This document shows positions 39,003-48,008 of a stretch of DNA of 64,000 nt, piece by piece. The position numbers were made by a program, and so were the translations under genes. Location: assembly GCA_001899805.1 (NCBI GenBank), contig MKWP01000014.1, positions 620,001 through 684,000 on the forward strand, in the 5' to 3' direction. The notes under the pieces were generated by a model, which had not been told where the DNA came from, ran no database searches, and saw nothing but the letters and a program-made list of their open reading frames with translations. Every line of letters begins with the position of its first letter. Position 1 is the first letter of the stretch. This DNA comes from Lysobacterales bacterium 66-474. Its GTDB lineage: Bacteria; Pseudomonadota; Gammaproteobacteria; Xanthomonadales; Rhodanobacteraceae.

Positions 39003-40049
39003 ATGGCCCGTGGCGGTGTCTACAAGAGTGAAGTCGAAAAGGCGCGCAACAGCTTGATTGCGCAGGGCGTCAATCCCTCGATCGACGCCATTCGAGTGGC
39101 CTTGGGGAATACCGGATCGAAGTCCACCATTCACCGGTACCTCAAGGAACTCGAGGCCGAAGAAGGGGGTGGTACAGGCCGCAAAGTCGCGGTCAGCGAT
39201 GCGCTACAGGACTTGGTGGGCCGTCTCGCCGCACGGCTTCACGAAGAAGCCGATGCCCTGATTGCCGATGCCAAGCAGCGGTCCGAGGCGGCCCTGGCCA
39301 CGCAGAAAAAGGCGGCAGATGACCTGCGACAGGAGAACGCCGGGCTGAGCACGCGGCTCCAACGCACGGAGGTGGCCCTGCAGGCCAAGACTGCCGAGTT
39401 CGACGCGACCGTCCAGCGGATCCAGGACCAGTCGGTTTCGATCGCCAAGCTGGAGCAACGCATCCAGGGGTTGGAACATCAACTGGCCGAGCGGGAGGAG
39501 CACGTCCGGTCGCTCGAAGAGAAGCACCAGCACGCACGTGAGGCCCTCGAACATTTCCGGAACTCGACCAAGGAGCAACGCGACCAGGACCAACGCCGGC
39601 ACGAACACGAGGTCCAGGGACTCCAAGTCGCGTTGCGCCAAGCCAACGAAGCCGTGGGTACCAAGAACGAGGAATTGCTTAAGCTCAACCGCGACAACGG
39701 CCGGCTTGCTACCGAAGTCGCGGAACTGAGCAAGGGGATCACGCGACTTCAGCAGGAGCAACAGCGCCTGCAGCTCGCGGTGCAAGAGCACGAGGCGGTC
39801 GTGCACGAGCGTCAGCGATTGGAAGAGCGCTTGGAGCAGTCCATGCGCGAGATCGAACGACTGAAAGGTGAGCTGGCAGCCGCGCGCACCGAAGCCGAGG
39901 AGGCGCAGAAGTCACGTACAGCGGCCGAAACAAAGTCAATCAAGGGGGAAGGACGGATTGAAGCGCTTGAAACCGTGATCGCCGACCTGCAATCTCAACT
40001 GCAAGCGCGCGCAGCAAAGCGTGACGCTGCGAATAAAACAAAGGCTTGA
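39003..40049 (+). CDS. kfrA: KfrA-like DNA-binding coiled-coil protein
   Basis: A 348-residue protein. Residues 1-60 form a KfrA_N helix-turn-helix domain (GGVYKSEVEKARNSLIAQG ... STIHRYLKELE). Residues 75-330 form one long alpha-helical coiled coil rich in Glu, Gln, Arg and Lys. KfrA is a plasmid autoregulator and partition-related protein; relatives also occur on integrative elements and near defence genes. The ATG has AGAGGAAA upstream. It is transcribed away from the CBASS operon; whether it regulates CBASS is unknown. Confidence 0.85.
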   Translation: MARGGVYKSEVEKARNSLIAQGVNPSIDAIRVALGNTGSKSTIHRYLKELEAEEGGGTGRKVAVSDALQDLVGRLAARLHEEADALIADAKQRSEAALATQKKAADDLRQENAGLSTRLQRTEVALQAKTAEFDATVQRIQDQSVSIAKLEQRIQGLEHQLAEREEHVRSLEEKHQHAREALEHFRNSTKEQRDQDQRRHEHEVQGLQVALRQANEAVGTKNEELLKLNRDNGRLATEVAELSKGITRLQQEQQRLQLAVQEHEAVVHERQRLEERLEQSMREIERLKGELAAARTEAEEAQKSRTAAETKSIKGEGRIEALETVIADLQSQLQARAAKRDAANKTKA

Positions 40050-40191
40050 GTCGTGTTTGGCTGTTTTTTACACGAATCCCGGCCGACCCTCAACTTACAC
40101 GGCTGCAGGGGAAGACACAGGTGTTGGAGACTTTGCTCAGCAAATTGCAACCCGCGCCAGTGCAGTAAAATTAGAAGCGAAAAGCGGGATC

Positions 40192-43100
40192 TTAAATATA
40201 GCTTGCAATCAACGTCTTACGACTCAGATGGCGGCGTACCGTAGCTTCCCGGTCACTACCCCTAATCCATCCGGCATTCCAGTCGAGCGGCGCCTGCGCC
40301 TTGGCCACCACCAGCGGAGCATCCCGCTGCTGTCGCAGCGCACGGTTCACGTCCGCCAACGGTTGCCCCTTCAAGGTGTCCCAGCGGTCCATCAGTGACT
40401 TCAACTCCCCGTGGGTCTTGCCCAGCGCAGCGAGGTCGGCCGCAGTGGGCGCCCGATCCGCGCCCTGCATCCGCATCATCAGCATCTGCAGGTCGCCGCC
40501 GACGCTGCCGAGGTTCGGTGGACCACGATGGGCAAAGAACTCGAACGGCGAACTCGCCTTGGGACCGGACAACGCTTCGAGCTGTTTCTCGTACGCCGCA
40601 AGTTTCTCCGACGACTTGCGCGCCGCGACCTGCTTTTCCATGTCGCGCACCTGGCCGAGCGCCTGGCTCGCCGACATGGCTTCCTGATAAGCCTGCATCG
40701 ACTTGTCGAATTGTTGTTGCAAATCCGCCATCGACGTTTTCACGCGCGGGTCCATCCGCACCACCAGCGGCTGCGAGTACGTCTTGCCGCCCACCGTCAG
40801 CTTGATCGTGTAGTTGCCCGGCATCACCCACGGCGAACTGTCCATCACGGGCGTGTCGTGCTTGACGGCCTGGTTGGCGTCGAGGAACTGCAACGCGCCC
40901 GGCATGGGCTGCCAATGCATGTCCCATACGAAGCGGTGCATGCCGGCTTGCGTTGAAAGATTCATCGGCGGGCGTGGCCACCAGTCGGGCACCTGCAAAG
41001 TGTTCGGATCCATCGGTTTCTGCGGATCGGCGCTCGACCAATGCCGCACAAGCTTGCCTTCGGACGTCTGGATGTCCAGTGTCACCGGACCACTGGAATT
41101 GTTCGCGAGGTGGTAATCGATGATCGCGCCCGGCGGCGGGTTCGGCAGCGAAGGCACGCGCCACGGCGTCGGCGGATTCATGCCCCAGCGCACGCGCACC
41201 GCGGTTTGCGGCTTGTACAGCGTCACCGCCGCCTTCGCGACCTGCGCATCGATCTGCCGAAGCGGCGTGATGTCGTCCAGCACCTGGAAACCGCGGCCAT
41301 GCGTCGCCGCGACCAGATCGTCGCCGTGCACCTGCAGGTCGCGTACCGACACCGCCGGCATGTTGAGCCGCAGCGATTGCCAGTGATCGCCGTTGTCGAA
41401 CGACACCCAGGTCTGCGTTTCGGTGCCCGCGAACAACAATCCTTTCCGCCCGGGGTCTTCGCGGATCACGTTGGTGGCCGCATCGGGCGTGATGCCGTTG
41501 TCGATTTCCTTCCACGTCTTGCCGCCGTCTTCCGTGCGGAACAGGTGCGGCCGCATGTCGTCCAGCCACATGGTGTTGATCGCCGCATACGCGACGCTCG
41601 GATCGAAATGGCTGGCTTCCAGCGAGAACACCCGCCACCACGGTTTCAGTTGTGGCGGCGTCACGTTGTCCCAATGCCCTCCTCCATCGTGCGTCACCCA
41701 GATCAGGCCATCGTCGGTGCCGGCCCAGACAAGGTTCTTGTCCAGCGGCGAAGGCGCCAGCGCGTACACCACGCCACGGTCGGTGGGCTTGGCGTCCTTG
41801 CTGTTGGCGTATTTGCCGACGCTGGCCGGCACGTTCCACGTCTTGCGCGTCAGGTCGGGGCTGATCTGTTTCCAGTGGTCGCCGCCGTCTTCGCTCTGCC
41901 ACACCGCGTTCGAGGTGAAGTACAGGCGATGCGGGTCGAGCGGCGAAAACAGGATCGGCATGGTGCGCACCGTGCGGTAATCCGGATCGCGCGACGCGAC
42001 CGGACCTACATCGGCGATCTGCCCGGTGTCGCGGTCGTAGCGGGTGACGCCGCTGCGGGAACCGCCGTAGACCAGGTTCGGGTGCAGCGGGTCGATCGCC
42101 GCGCCGCCGTATTCCTCGATGCCGACCGGGTGCCAGTCGTGCGCCGTCAACTCGCCATCGTTGCCGCGCGACAGCACGCACGCCGAACCCGAATCCTGCT
42201 GGCCGCCGCAAACGCGATACGGCCAGGTGTTGTCGATGCCGACCTTGTACATCGCGGCGGTCGGCTGGTTGTACCAACTGCTCCATGTCTTGCCGCCGTT
42301 GACCGTGACGATCGCGCCCTGGTCGCTGTTGACGGCGATGATGTCGGGGTTGTTCGGGTTGATCCAGGTTTGCTGGTAGTCGTCGCCGCCCGGCGCGCCG
42401 CGGAATCCGCTCCAGGTCTTGCCGCCATCGGTGGACTTCCACAACACCGGCGTGTCGCTGTAAACGATGTCGGGATTCTTCGGATCGATAGCCAACATCG
42501 GCAGGTCGCCGCCGCCGATGCGCGCGGCCGGGCGCGAGTCCTTCGTCGCCTTGTACCAGCTCGCGCCGGCATCGTCGGAACGATAAAGGCCGACGGTTTC
42601 ACCCTCTTCACCCGACGCGACCGATGCATACAACCGGCTCGGTTGGCTGGGCGCGATCCGCAAAAGCGCCTGCTGTACTTCGGGCAAGCCCTTGGTGAGT
42701 TTGGTCCAGGTGTCGCCGCCGTCGGTCGATTTGTAGATGCCGCCCTCGGTGCCGGCGAACTGGCCGTTTTCCCACGGCGCCTGCTGCTGCTGCCACATCG
42801 TCGCGTACACGATGTCCGGGTTCGCGGGGTCGATCTCGACGTCGTCACCGCTCACATAATCATTGACATACAGCACTTTCTTCCATGTTTTTCCGCCGTC
42901 GAGCGAGCGGAAAATCCCGCGTTCGGGATTGGGGCCGTAGACATGCCCGAGCGCCGCCGCGAACACGCGGTTCGGGTCATGCGGGTCCACCGCGATCATC
43001 GCGATGTCCTGGGTTTCCTTGAGGCCGATGAACTGCCAGGTCTTGCCGGCGTCGGTGGACTTGTACATGCCCATGCCGGTCGCCTGGTCGGGCCGGATCG

Positions 43101-43440
43101 TGCTCTCGCCGGTGCCGACGTAGATCACGTCGGGATCGGACACCGAAACCGCGATCGCGCCGATCGAGCTGGTCGGCTGCTTGTCGAAGATCGGTTGCCA
43201 ACTGTTGCCGTAGTCGGTGGACTTCCAGACACCGCCGTCGTCGTTGCCGATGTAAAACACGTTCGGCTTGACGGGCACGCCCGCGACCGCGCGCCCGCGG
43301 CCGCCGCGCAACGGACCGATTGGCCGCCACTGCATCTGGGCGAACAGCCCGGGGTTGTAGGCGCGTGGCTGTGCGGCGGCCCAAGGCATTCCCCACCCCG
43401 CCAGAACGATCAACCCGGACAACGCAAGCAATCGTTTCAT
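40192..43440 (-). CDS. Secreted BNR/sortilin-like beta-propeller protein (glycosyl hydrolase-like)
   Basis: About 1082 residues from ATG 43440, chosen because a signal peptide follows (RLLALSGLIVLAGWGMPWAAAQ). It contains many Asp-box/BNR units (SxDGGxTWxx, e.g. KSTDAGKTWQF, KSTDGGDTWTK, RTEDGGKTWKE) predicting two large propellers as in VPS10/sortilin-like proteins, and a C-terminal helical part. Enzyme activity is not proven for this family. Its final 20-odd residues (SDREATVRRHLSRKTLIASYI) run into AT-rich DNA at the end of the accessory region and may have been altered by insertion. Confidence 0.8.
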   Translation of the reverse strand: MKRLLALSGLIVLAGWGMPWAAAQPRAYNPGLFAQMQWRPIGPLRGGRGRAVAGVPVKPNVFYIGNDDGGVWKSTDYGNSWQPIFDKQPTSSIGAIAVSVSDPDVIYVGTGESTIRPDQATGMGMYKSTDAGKTWQFIGLKETQDIAMIAVDPHDPNRVFAAALGHVYGPNPERGIFRSLDGGKTWKKVLYVNDYVSGDDVEIDPANPDIVYATMWQQQQAPWENGQFAGTEGGIYKSTDGGDTWTKLTKGLPEVQQALLRIAPSQPSRLYASVASGEEGETVGLYRSDDAGASWYKATKDSRPAARIGGGDLPMLAIDPKNPDIVYSDTPVLWKSTDGGKTWSGFRGAPGGDDYQQTWINPNNPDIIAVNSDQGAIVTVNGGKTWSSWYNQPTAAMYKVGIDNTWPYRVCGGQQDSGSACVLSRGNDGELTAHDWHPVGIEEYGGAAIDPLHPNLVYGGSRSGVTRYDRDTGQIADVGPVASRDPDYRTVRTMPILFSPLDPHRLYFTSNAVWQSEDGGDHWKQISPDLTRKTWNVPASVGKYANSKDAKPTDRGVVYALAPSPLDKNLVWAGTDDGLIWVTHDGGGHWDNVTPPQLKPWWRVFSLEASHFDPSVAYAAINTMWLDDMRPHLFRTEDGGKTWKEIDNGITPDAATNVIREDPGRKGLLFAGTETQTWVSFDNGDHWQSLRLNMPAVSVRDLQVHGDDLVAATHGRGFQVLDDITPLRQIDAQVAKAAVTLYKPQTAVRVRWGMNPPTPWRVPSLPNPPPGAIIDYHLANNSSGPVTLDIQTSEGKLVRHWSSADPQKPMDPNTLQVPDWWPRPPMNLSTQAGMHRFVWDMHWQPMPGALQFLDANQAVKHDTPVMDSSPWVMPGNYTIKLTVGGKTYSQPLVVRMDPRVKTSMADLQQQFDKSMQAYQEAMSASQALGQVRDMEKQVAARKSSEKLAAYEKQLEALSGPKASSPFEFFAHRGPPNLGSVGGDLQMLMMRMQGADRAPTAADLAALGKTHGELKSLMDRWDTLKGQPLADVNRALRQQRDAPLVVAKAQAPLDWNAGWIRGSDREATVRRHLSRKTLIASYI

Positions 43441-43548
43441 TGCAGAAGTCTCCCGAATGAAGAGGGTGCGGGACCCTGGTGTCGAGTCAGGCAGCCGCAC
43501 TTGATATCACGGCGATCCGAAGACCGCATCCCCCATTGGTTGGGTTGG

Positions 43549-44019
43549 TCAGCGCCGGGCCCTGAAAAACTCCCGCAACAGGGCAGACGATTCCGCCGCC
43601 AGCAAACCACTCCGTACTTCGATGCGATGGTTGTGGCGCTCGGACACCAGCGTGTCGAATACGCTGCCGGCGGCGCCGGTCTTGGGATCGGTTGCGGCGA
43701 AAACGACGCGTGCCACGCGTGCGTGGACCAATGCCATCGCGCACATCGCGCAAGGCTCCAGCGTCACGTACAGCGTCGCGCCGGGAAAACGGTGGTTGCC
43801 GAGCCGCTGTCCCGCGTCGCGCAATGCACCGATCTCTGCATGCGCGCTGGGATCACTCAACACGATATTCCGGTTCCAGCCTTCGCCGACGATTTCACCC
43901 CCCAAAACCAACACGGCGCCGACCGGCACCTCGCCGTCTGCATCGCGGGCATGTGTCGCCAGTTCCAGCGCGCGGCGCATGTATTCGCGATCTTCGGGCG
44001 AGAAGGATTCGTCGGACAT
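43549..44019 (-). CDS. tadA: tRNA-specific adenosine deaminase TadA
   Basis: A 156-residue zinc-dependent deaminase that converts A34 to inosine in tRNA-Arg. The active-site motifs are HAEIGAL (zinc His and catalytic Glu) and PCAMC (two zinc cysteines). Length and spacing fit TadA. It stands alone between two unrelated genes. Confidence 0.93.
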   Translation of the reverse strand: MSDESFSPEDREYMRRALELATHARDADGEVPVGAVLVLGGEIVGEGWNRNIVLSDPSAHAEIGALRDAGQRLGNHRFPGATLYVTLEPCAMCAMALVHARVARVVFAATDPKTGAAGSVFDTLVSERHNHRIEVRSGLLAAESSALLREFFRARR

Positions 44020-44119
44020 GCGCAGGGATCGAAACGGCGGAAGGGAAGCGCGATTCTAGCCGGCGCGGACCGTCTGCCCTCCTCCACCGCGCGCGGCGGT
44101 CGAAACCCGGCGTGGCTCG

Positions 44120-44401
44120 TCAGAGATGCGAGCGCGTCCGTGTTGTGCTGCGCCACCATTGCGAAATCCGTTTCAGCCATGGCGTCGAGTGGAACGCAGC
44201 CATCAAGGAATACATCACCGTCATGCCGCCCAGCGGCGACATCGCGTGCGCCGCCGGGCAAAGCATGTCCATCGAACCCGCGCCGGTCGTTGCGGTCACC
44301 AGCGCCATCAACACGAACGTGGGTGTCGCCGCGAGGTGCAGCCAGCCGATCGGGGCTGTCGGCGGCGCATTTTCGTGGCCGTATCCGCCGTTTCCGCTCA
44401 T
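44120..44401 (-). CDS. Small membrane protein of unknown function
   Basis: 93 residues with two predicted membrane helices (LHLAATPTFVLMALVTATTG; PLGGMTVMYSLMAAFHSTPW) separated by a short loop with one Cys. ATG 44401 has GGAG (TGGAGAAGCGAC) at good spacing. It lies 91 bp after a DUF899 gene on the same strand, with a hairpin between them. Confidence 0.65.
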   Translation of the reverse strand: MSGNGGYGHENAPPTAPIGWLHLAATPTFVLMALVTATTGAGSMDMLCPAAHAMSPLGGMTVMYSLMAAFHSTPWLKRISQWWRSTTRTRSHL

Positions 44402-44435
44402 GTCGCTTCTCCAGCCGTTGCGAACAATGGTGGCC

Positions 44436-44460
44436 CGGCCAGCATCAACCGCGCTGGCCG
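44436..44460. terminator. Hairpin after the DUF899 gene
   Basis: A perfect 8-bp stem CGGCCAGC / GCTGGCCG with a 9-base loop lies 33-57 bp beyond the stop of the DUF899 gene. There is no T-tract, so it may be an attenuator or RNA-stabilising structure rather than a strong intrinsic terminator. Confidence 0.4.
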
Positions 44461-44492
44461 AACACGTTGTCGTATTTGTCGTGATGGCGCCA

Positions 44493-45239
44493 TCAGGGGC
44501 CGGTCTCGTTGCGTCCGAGCGGTGCGCGATCGAGCCACTGGAACATGCCCCACAGTCCGTCGAGTCCGCGCGCGTAGGTCGAATAGGTGTGATAGACCAC
44601 GCCGTCCTCCAACGCGAAGGCGCTCATGCCCGGTCTCTCGCGCTGGTAAGTGGCTCTGTCGGTCCCAGCCATGGCCGAGTGCGAGGAAGGATCGGACTTC
44701 GTACGCGACAATTGGGGGGAAACGGGATCCTCGTGCCGATAGTTGTATTCGATGCCCTGCTCGAACTGCTGCTGCTCGGTGAAGCCGACGCTGTAGTCGA
44801 AATTGAAATCGCCCCCGAACGAGGACGCCCAGGGGAACGTCCAGCCCATCCGGTGCTTGAAGGCTTGCAGCTTCGCAAGTGGCGCGCGCGACACGGCCAT
44901 CAGGGTGACATCATGGTTCGCCAAATGGACTACGGAGCCATTGAATCCATCTGCGATCGCCGAACAGGACGGGCAGCCCGCCTTGTAGTCCGGTCCGAAC
45001 ATGAAGTGGTAGACGAGCAGTTGCGATCTTCCCTGGAACAGGTCCGCCAGCGAAACGTTGCCCGCTTCGGTTTCGAATCGATACGCCTTCGTCACCGGAA
45101 CCCAGGGCAGCGCCTGCCGCCTCTGCGCCAGCTCGTCGCTGCGCCGCGTCAGTTCCTTTTCCGCCTTGAGCAGCTCGATCCGCGCTTCCAGCCATTCCTT
45201 TCGCGTTCCGGTGGGGTGTTTCGTCGTTTGCCTGGTCAT
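44493..45239 (-). CDS. DUF899 thioredoxin-like protein (copy 1)
   Basis: A 248-residue DUF899-family protein with a thioredoxin-like core, including the CxxC motif AGCPSCSA. ATG 45239 has GGAG (GAAGGAGAACAGCG) upstream. Family members are predicted redox proteins with no proven substrate. It lies 59 bp downstream of a second DUF899 gene, sharing only partial similarity (W-rich N-terminal motif, HLANHD versus HLAHLN), so they are diverged paralogues. Confidence 0.82.
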   Translation of the reverse strand: MTRQTTKHPTGTRKEWLEARIELLKAEKELTRRSDELAQRRQALPWVPVTKAYRFETEAGNVSLADLFQGRSQLLVYHFMFGPDYKAGCPSCSAIADGFNGSVVHLANHDVTLMAVSRAPLAKLQAFKHRMGWTFPWASSFGGDFNFDYSVGFTEQQQFEQGIEYNYRHEDPVSPQLSRTKSDPSSHSAMAGTDRATYQRERPGMSAFALEDGVVYHTYSTYARGLDGLWGMFQWLDRAPLGRNETGP

Positions 45240-45298
45240 CGCTGTTCTCCTTCGGGGTTCCGCATCGCTGTTCAAAAAGGTCGCCGCGCCCTGCCGGG

Positions 45299-46087
45299 CT
45301 AGCCGTCGCGTTTCTTGCGAAAGGCAGCCTCCCCCGCTTCCGACACCGCATCCCACTTCGGGTCGATCGGTGCGTCGGGTACGTAGCTGTCGTGCCAGTT
45401 CCACCACTTGTACGGCCGGCTCTGCGGGGTGCCTTCCAACGACTCCTCCCATTCCTCCTGACGTCCGAGCGCCGTCATGTCGAGGTAGCTCCAGACGGTG
45501 CCCATGGCCTCATCGCCACGGTTGTTGATGAAGTACGTGCGGAACACGCGGTCGCCGTCGCGGATGAAGGCGTTGTGGCCGTGCCATTCATCCACCCCGA
45601 AGTCGGCGTCGAAATTGTCGGTGATGGTGTACCAGGGGATTCGTTCCCAGCCCATCCGCGCCTTGAGACGCGCGATGTCACCTTGCGATGCGCGCGAGGC
45701 GTAGACGAGAGTGGTGCCGCGCGCGTTGAGGTGGGCAAGGTGGGAAACCTGGTCGGCTCCCAACGAGCAGCCGATGCAGGCGTGCTCCGGCCACCCGTGC
45801 ACGCCGGGCTCGAAGAAGGCGCGGTAGACGATCAGTTGACGGCGGCCCGCGAAGAGATCGAGCAGACTCGACTTGCCCTCCGGCCCGTCGAACGCATAGG
45901 TCTTTTCCACCGCCATCCATGGCATTCTTCGACGCTCGGCGGCCAGTGCGTCGCGCGCGCGGGTCAAGGCCTTTTCCTTCACCAGCATCTGCTGGTGCGC
46001 AGCCTCCCACTCCTGTCGCGACACGACCGGGGGCGTCTTCATTTCGAGGCGTTCTACGTGATGTTGCATGGGTTTGTTGCTGCTCAT
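45299..46087 (-). CDS. DUF899 thioredoxin-like protein (copy 2)
   Basis: 262 residues from ATG 46087, which has AGGAG 7 bp upstream. The DUF899 fold carries a CxxC pair (HACIGCSLGADQ), then YASRASQGDIARLKARMGW and a conserved YFINNRGDEAMG segment. It is first in a likely operon with copy 1, and divergent from the TPR/HTH regulator (start near 46239), which may control it. Confidence 0.82.
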   Translation of the reverse strand: MSSNKPMQHHVERLEMKTPPVVSRQEWEAAHQQMLVKEKALTRARDALAAERRRMPWMAVEKTYAFDGPEGKSSLLDLFAGRRQLIVYRAFFEPGVHGWPEHACIGCSLGADQVSHLAHLNARGTTLVYASRASQGDIARLKARMGWERIPWYTITDNFDADFGVDEWHGHNAFIRDGDRVFRTYFINNRGDEAMGTVWSYLDMTALGRQEEWEESLEGTPQSRPYKWWNWHDSYVPDAPIDPKWDAVSEAGEAAFRKKRDG

Positions 46088-46238
46088 GTGTTTCTCCTGT
46101 AACGCTCGAAGTTCCACTGTCTGGAAAATGCTCGACGCACTTGCTCTGGCGTTCGAATACAGCCTAGGCAAGGGGCGGCAAACAGCGTGAGTGACAAATG
46201 TGGCGCGATTCCAAGGACTCTGGGATAAGCTCGTCGGG

Positions 46239-47459
46239 ATGGACTCCCTGATCACCGCCGCGGCACGCGCGCTGGCCGCAGGCGATCCGCTCGGCGCGTT
46301 GAAACGCGTTGCACTGCGCGAGGATGCGCCGGCGCTCGCCCTGCGTGGCACCGCGATGGCGCAACTCGGTGACTTCGATCGCGCCAAAACCCTGCTGCGC
46401 CGTGCGGCACGTGCTTTCGGTTCCGGTGAATCCCTGGCCCGCGCGCGCTGCGTCGTCGCGGAAGCGGAAATCGCCCTCGCCTCGCGCGATCTTGCGTGGC
46501 CGACCAGGGCGCTGTCCTCGGCGCGCGCGACGCTGGCGGCACACGGAGACATGGCCAACGCCGCGCATGCGCAATACCTCGAAGCGCGACGCCTGATCCT
46601 GATCGGACGCATCAACGATGCCGCACGGACGCTGGACGGCCTCGATCCGGCTCCCTTCCCCCCGGCCTTGCGCGCGGCGCACGAGTTGACGATGGCGGGA
46701 ATCGCGCTGCGGCGCGTGCGCGCACGTGCCGCACGTGCCGCGCTCGAACGCGCAGGGCAAGCCGCGCGCCATGCCGGCATTCCCGCGCTCATCGCGGAAG
46801 TCGAAAGCGCGTTGCACGAATTGAACGCGCCGGCGGCCCGCCTGCTGGTGCGCGGCGAGCAACGGATGTTGATCCTCGACGACGTCGAAACCTTGCTGGC
46901 ATCGCCCGCGCTCGTCGTGGATGGATGCCGGCATGCCGTGCGTCACGCAGGCAAGGCGATCCCGCTCGCGACGCGCCCCATCCTGTTCACGTTGCTGCGC
47001 GCGCTGGCCGAAGCATGGCCGGACGACGTGGCGCGCGACGTGCTCGTCGCGCGCGCGTTCCGCTTGAAGCTTGCGGACGAATCACACCGTGCACGCTTGC
47101 GTGTCGAAATCGGGCGACTGCGCAAGGCGCTGCGATCGCTTGCAGAGGTTCGCGCGACGTCGCGCGGGTTCGAGCTGACACCCCGCGATGCTGACGGCGT
47201 TGTGGTGCTGGCGCGTCCCGTCGAAGAAAAACACGCGGACGTACTCGCCCTGCTGGCCGATGGCGAATCGTGGTCGAGTTCGGCGTTGGCGCTGGCGCTC
47301 GACATGAGCCAGCGCAATCTGCAGCGCGCGCTCGAAACGCTGGCGGCGAGCGGAAAAATCCGGTCGTTCGGCCATGGACGGGCACGTCGCTGGATGGCGC
47401 CGACGGCGCCCGGATTCACGACCGTCTTGTTACTCCCCGCCCCGCTGCCCGGCGGCTAG
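46239..47459 (+). CDS. Transcriptional regulator with TPR-like repeats and C-terminal helix-turn-helix
   Basis: About 406 residues from ATG 46239 (a GTG at 46191 would add 16 residues). The first half is alpha-helical with TPR-like repeats (ALALRGTAMAQLGDFDRAKTLL). The middle contains an OmpR-like winged-helix part (LFTLLRALAEAWPDDVARDVLVARAF; LRVEIGRLRKALR), and the end has a second helix-turn-helix (SSSALALALDMSQRNLQRALETL). It is divergent from the DUF899 pair, which it may regulate. The ligand is unknown. Confidence 0.65.
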   Translation: MDSLITAAARALAAGDPLGALKRVALREDAPALALRGTAMAQLGDFDRAKTLLRRAARAFGSGESLARARCVVAEAEIALASRDLAWPTRALSSARATLAAHGDMANAAHAQYLEARRLILIGRINDAARTLDGLDPAPFPPALRAAHELTMAGIALRRVRARAARAALERAGQAARHAGIPALIAEVESALHELNAPAARLLVRGEQRMLILDDVETLLASPALVVDGCRHAVRHAGKAIPLATRPILFTLLRALAEAWPDDVARDVLVARAFRLKLADESHRARLRVEIGRLRKALRSLAEVRATSRGFELTPRDADGVVVLARPVEEKHADVLALLADGESWSSSALALALDMSQRNLQRALETLAASGKIRSFGHGRARRWMAPTAPGFTTVLLLPAPLPGG

Positions 47460-47505
47460 AGTGACCCTCGTCGACTTGCCGACGTCAACCGACGAGAAAA
47501 CCCCA

Positions 47506-47961
47506 ATGGCCGATATCCTGCACTTGCTCCAGATCCATGCGCCCCGCGAGAAGGTTCATGCTGCGATCGCAACCGTCGACGGTGTCCGCGACTGGTTTTC
47601 CCGCGATGCCGACCTGGATTCCAGGGCAGGCGGCAGCGGTGAAATCCGTTTTGCCGAACGCACGCGCGTCATCAAGCTTGAAGTCGAGGAACTCGAACCG
47701 CCCGCGCGCATCGTCTGGAAAGTACTGTCTGCGGCGATGCCGACCTGGGCCAATACCAACGTCGAGTTCAAGCTGGACGCAGACGGCGCCGGCACGCTGC
47801 TGCATTTTGCCCAACGCGGCTTCCTGGAGGTGGACGATTTCTTCGCGATGTCCGCCACGGCCTGGGCTTCCTTTCTTTTCAGCCTCAAGCAATACCTGGA
47901 GACCGGCCAAGGCATGCCCCATCCGGATGACATCCTTTCACGCAGCCATGGCGCCAAATGA
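47506..47961 (+). CDS. SRPBCC-family (AHSA1-like) protein
   Basis: A 151-residue START/Bet v1-like protein (ADILHLLQIHAPREKVHAAI; VRDWFSRDADLDS; ELEPPARIVWKVL), lacking a catalytic signature. Such proteins bind hydrophobic ligands or act as stress-linked chaperone partners. ATG 47506 lies 46 bp after the regulator gene. It is followed at 48009 by a beta-propeller gene and may be co-transcribed with both. Confidence 0.8.
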   Translation: MADILHLLQIHAPREKVHAAIATVDGVRDWFSRDADLDSRAGGSGEIRFAERTRVIKLEVEELEPPARIVWKVLSAAMPTWANTNVEFKLDADGAGTLLHFAQRGFLEVDDFFAMSATAWASFLFSLKQYLETGQGMPHPDDILSRSHGAK

Positions 47962-48008
47962 GGCTCCGGATCTCCCCCGACGCAATCACCCAACGACGAG
48001 GACGAAAC

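Noticed and set aside
40050..40191. Possible tRNA or tmRNA at the presumed island edge
   Set aside because: No cloverleaf or conserved T-loop sequence was found on either strand.
41041..44484. A 1147-codon open frame on the plus strand opposite the BNR gene
   Set aside because: It is the antisense shadow of the BNR and tadA genes; high GC leaves long stop-free antisense frames, and it shows no family motif.
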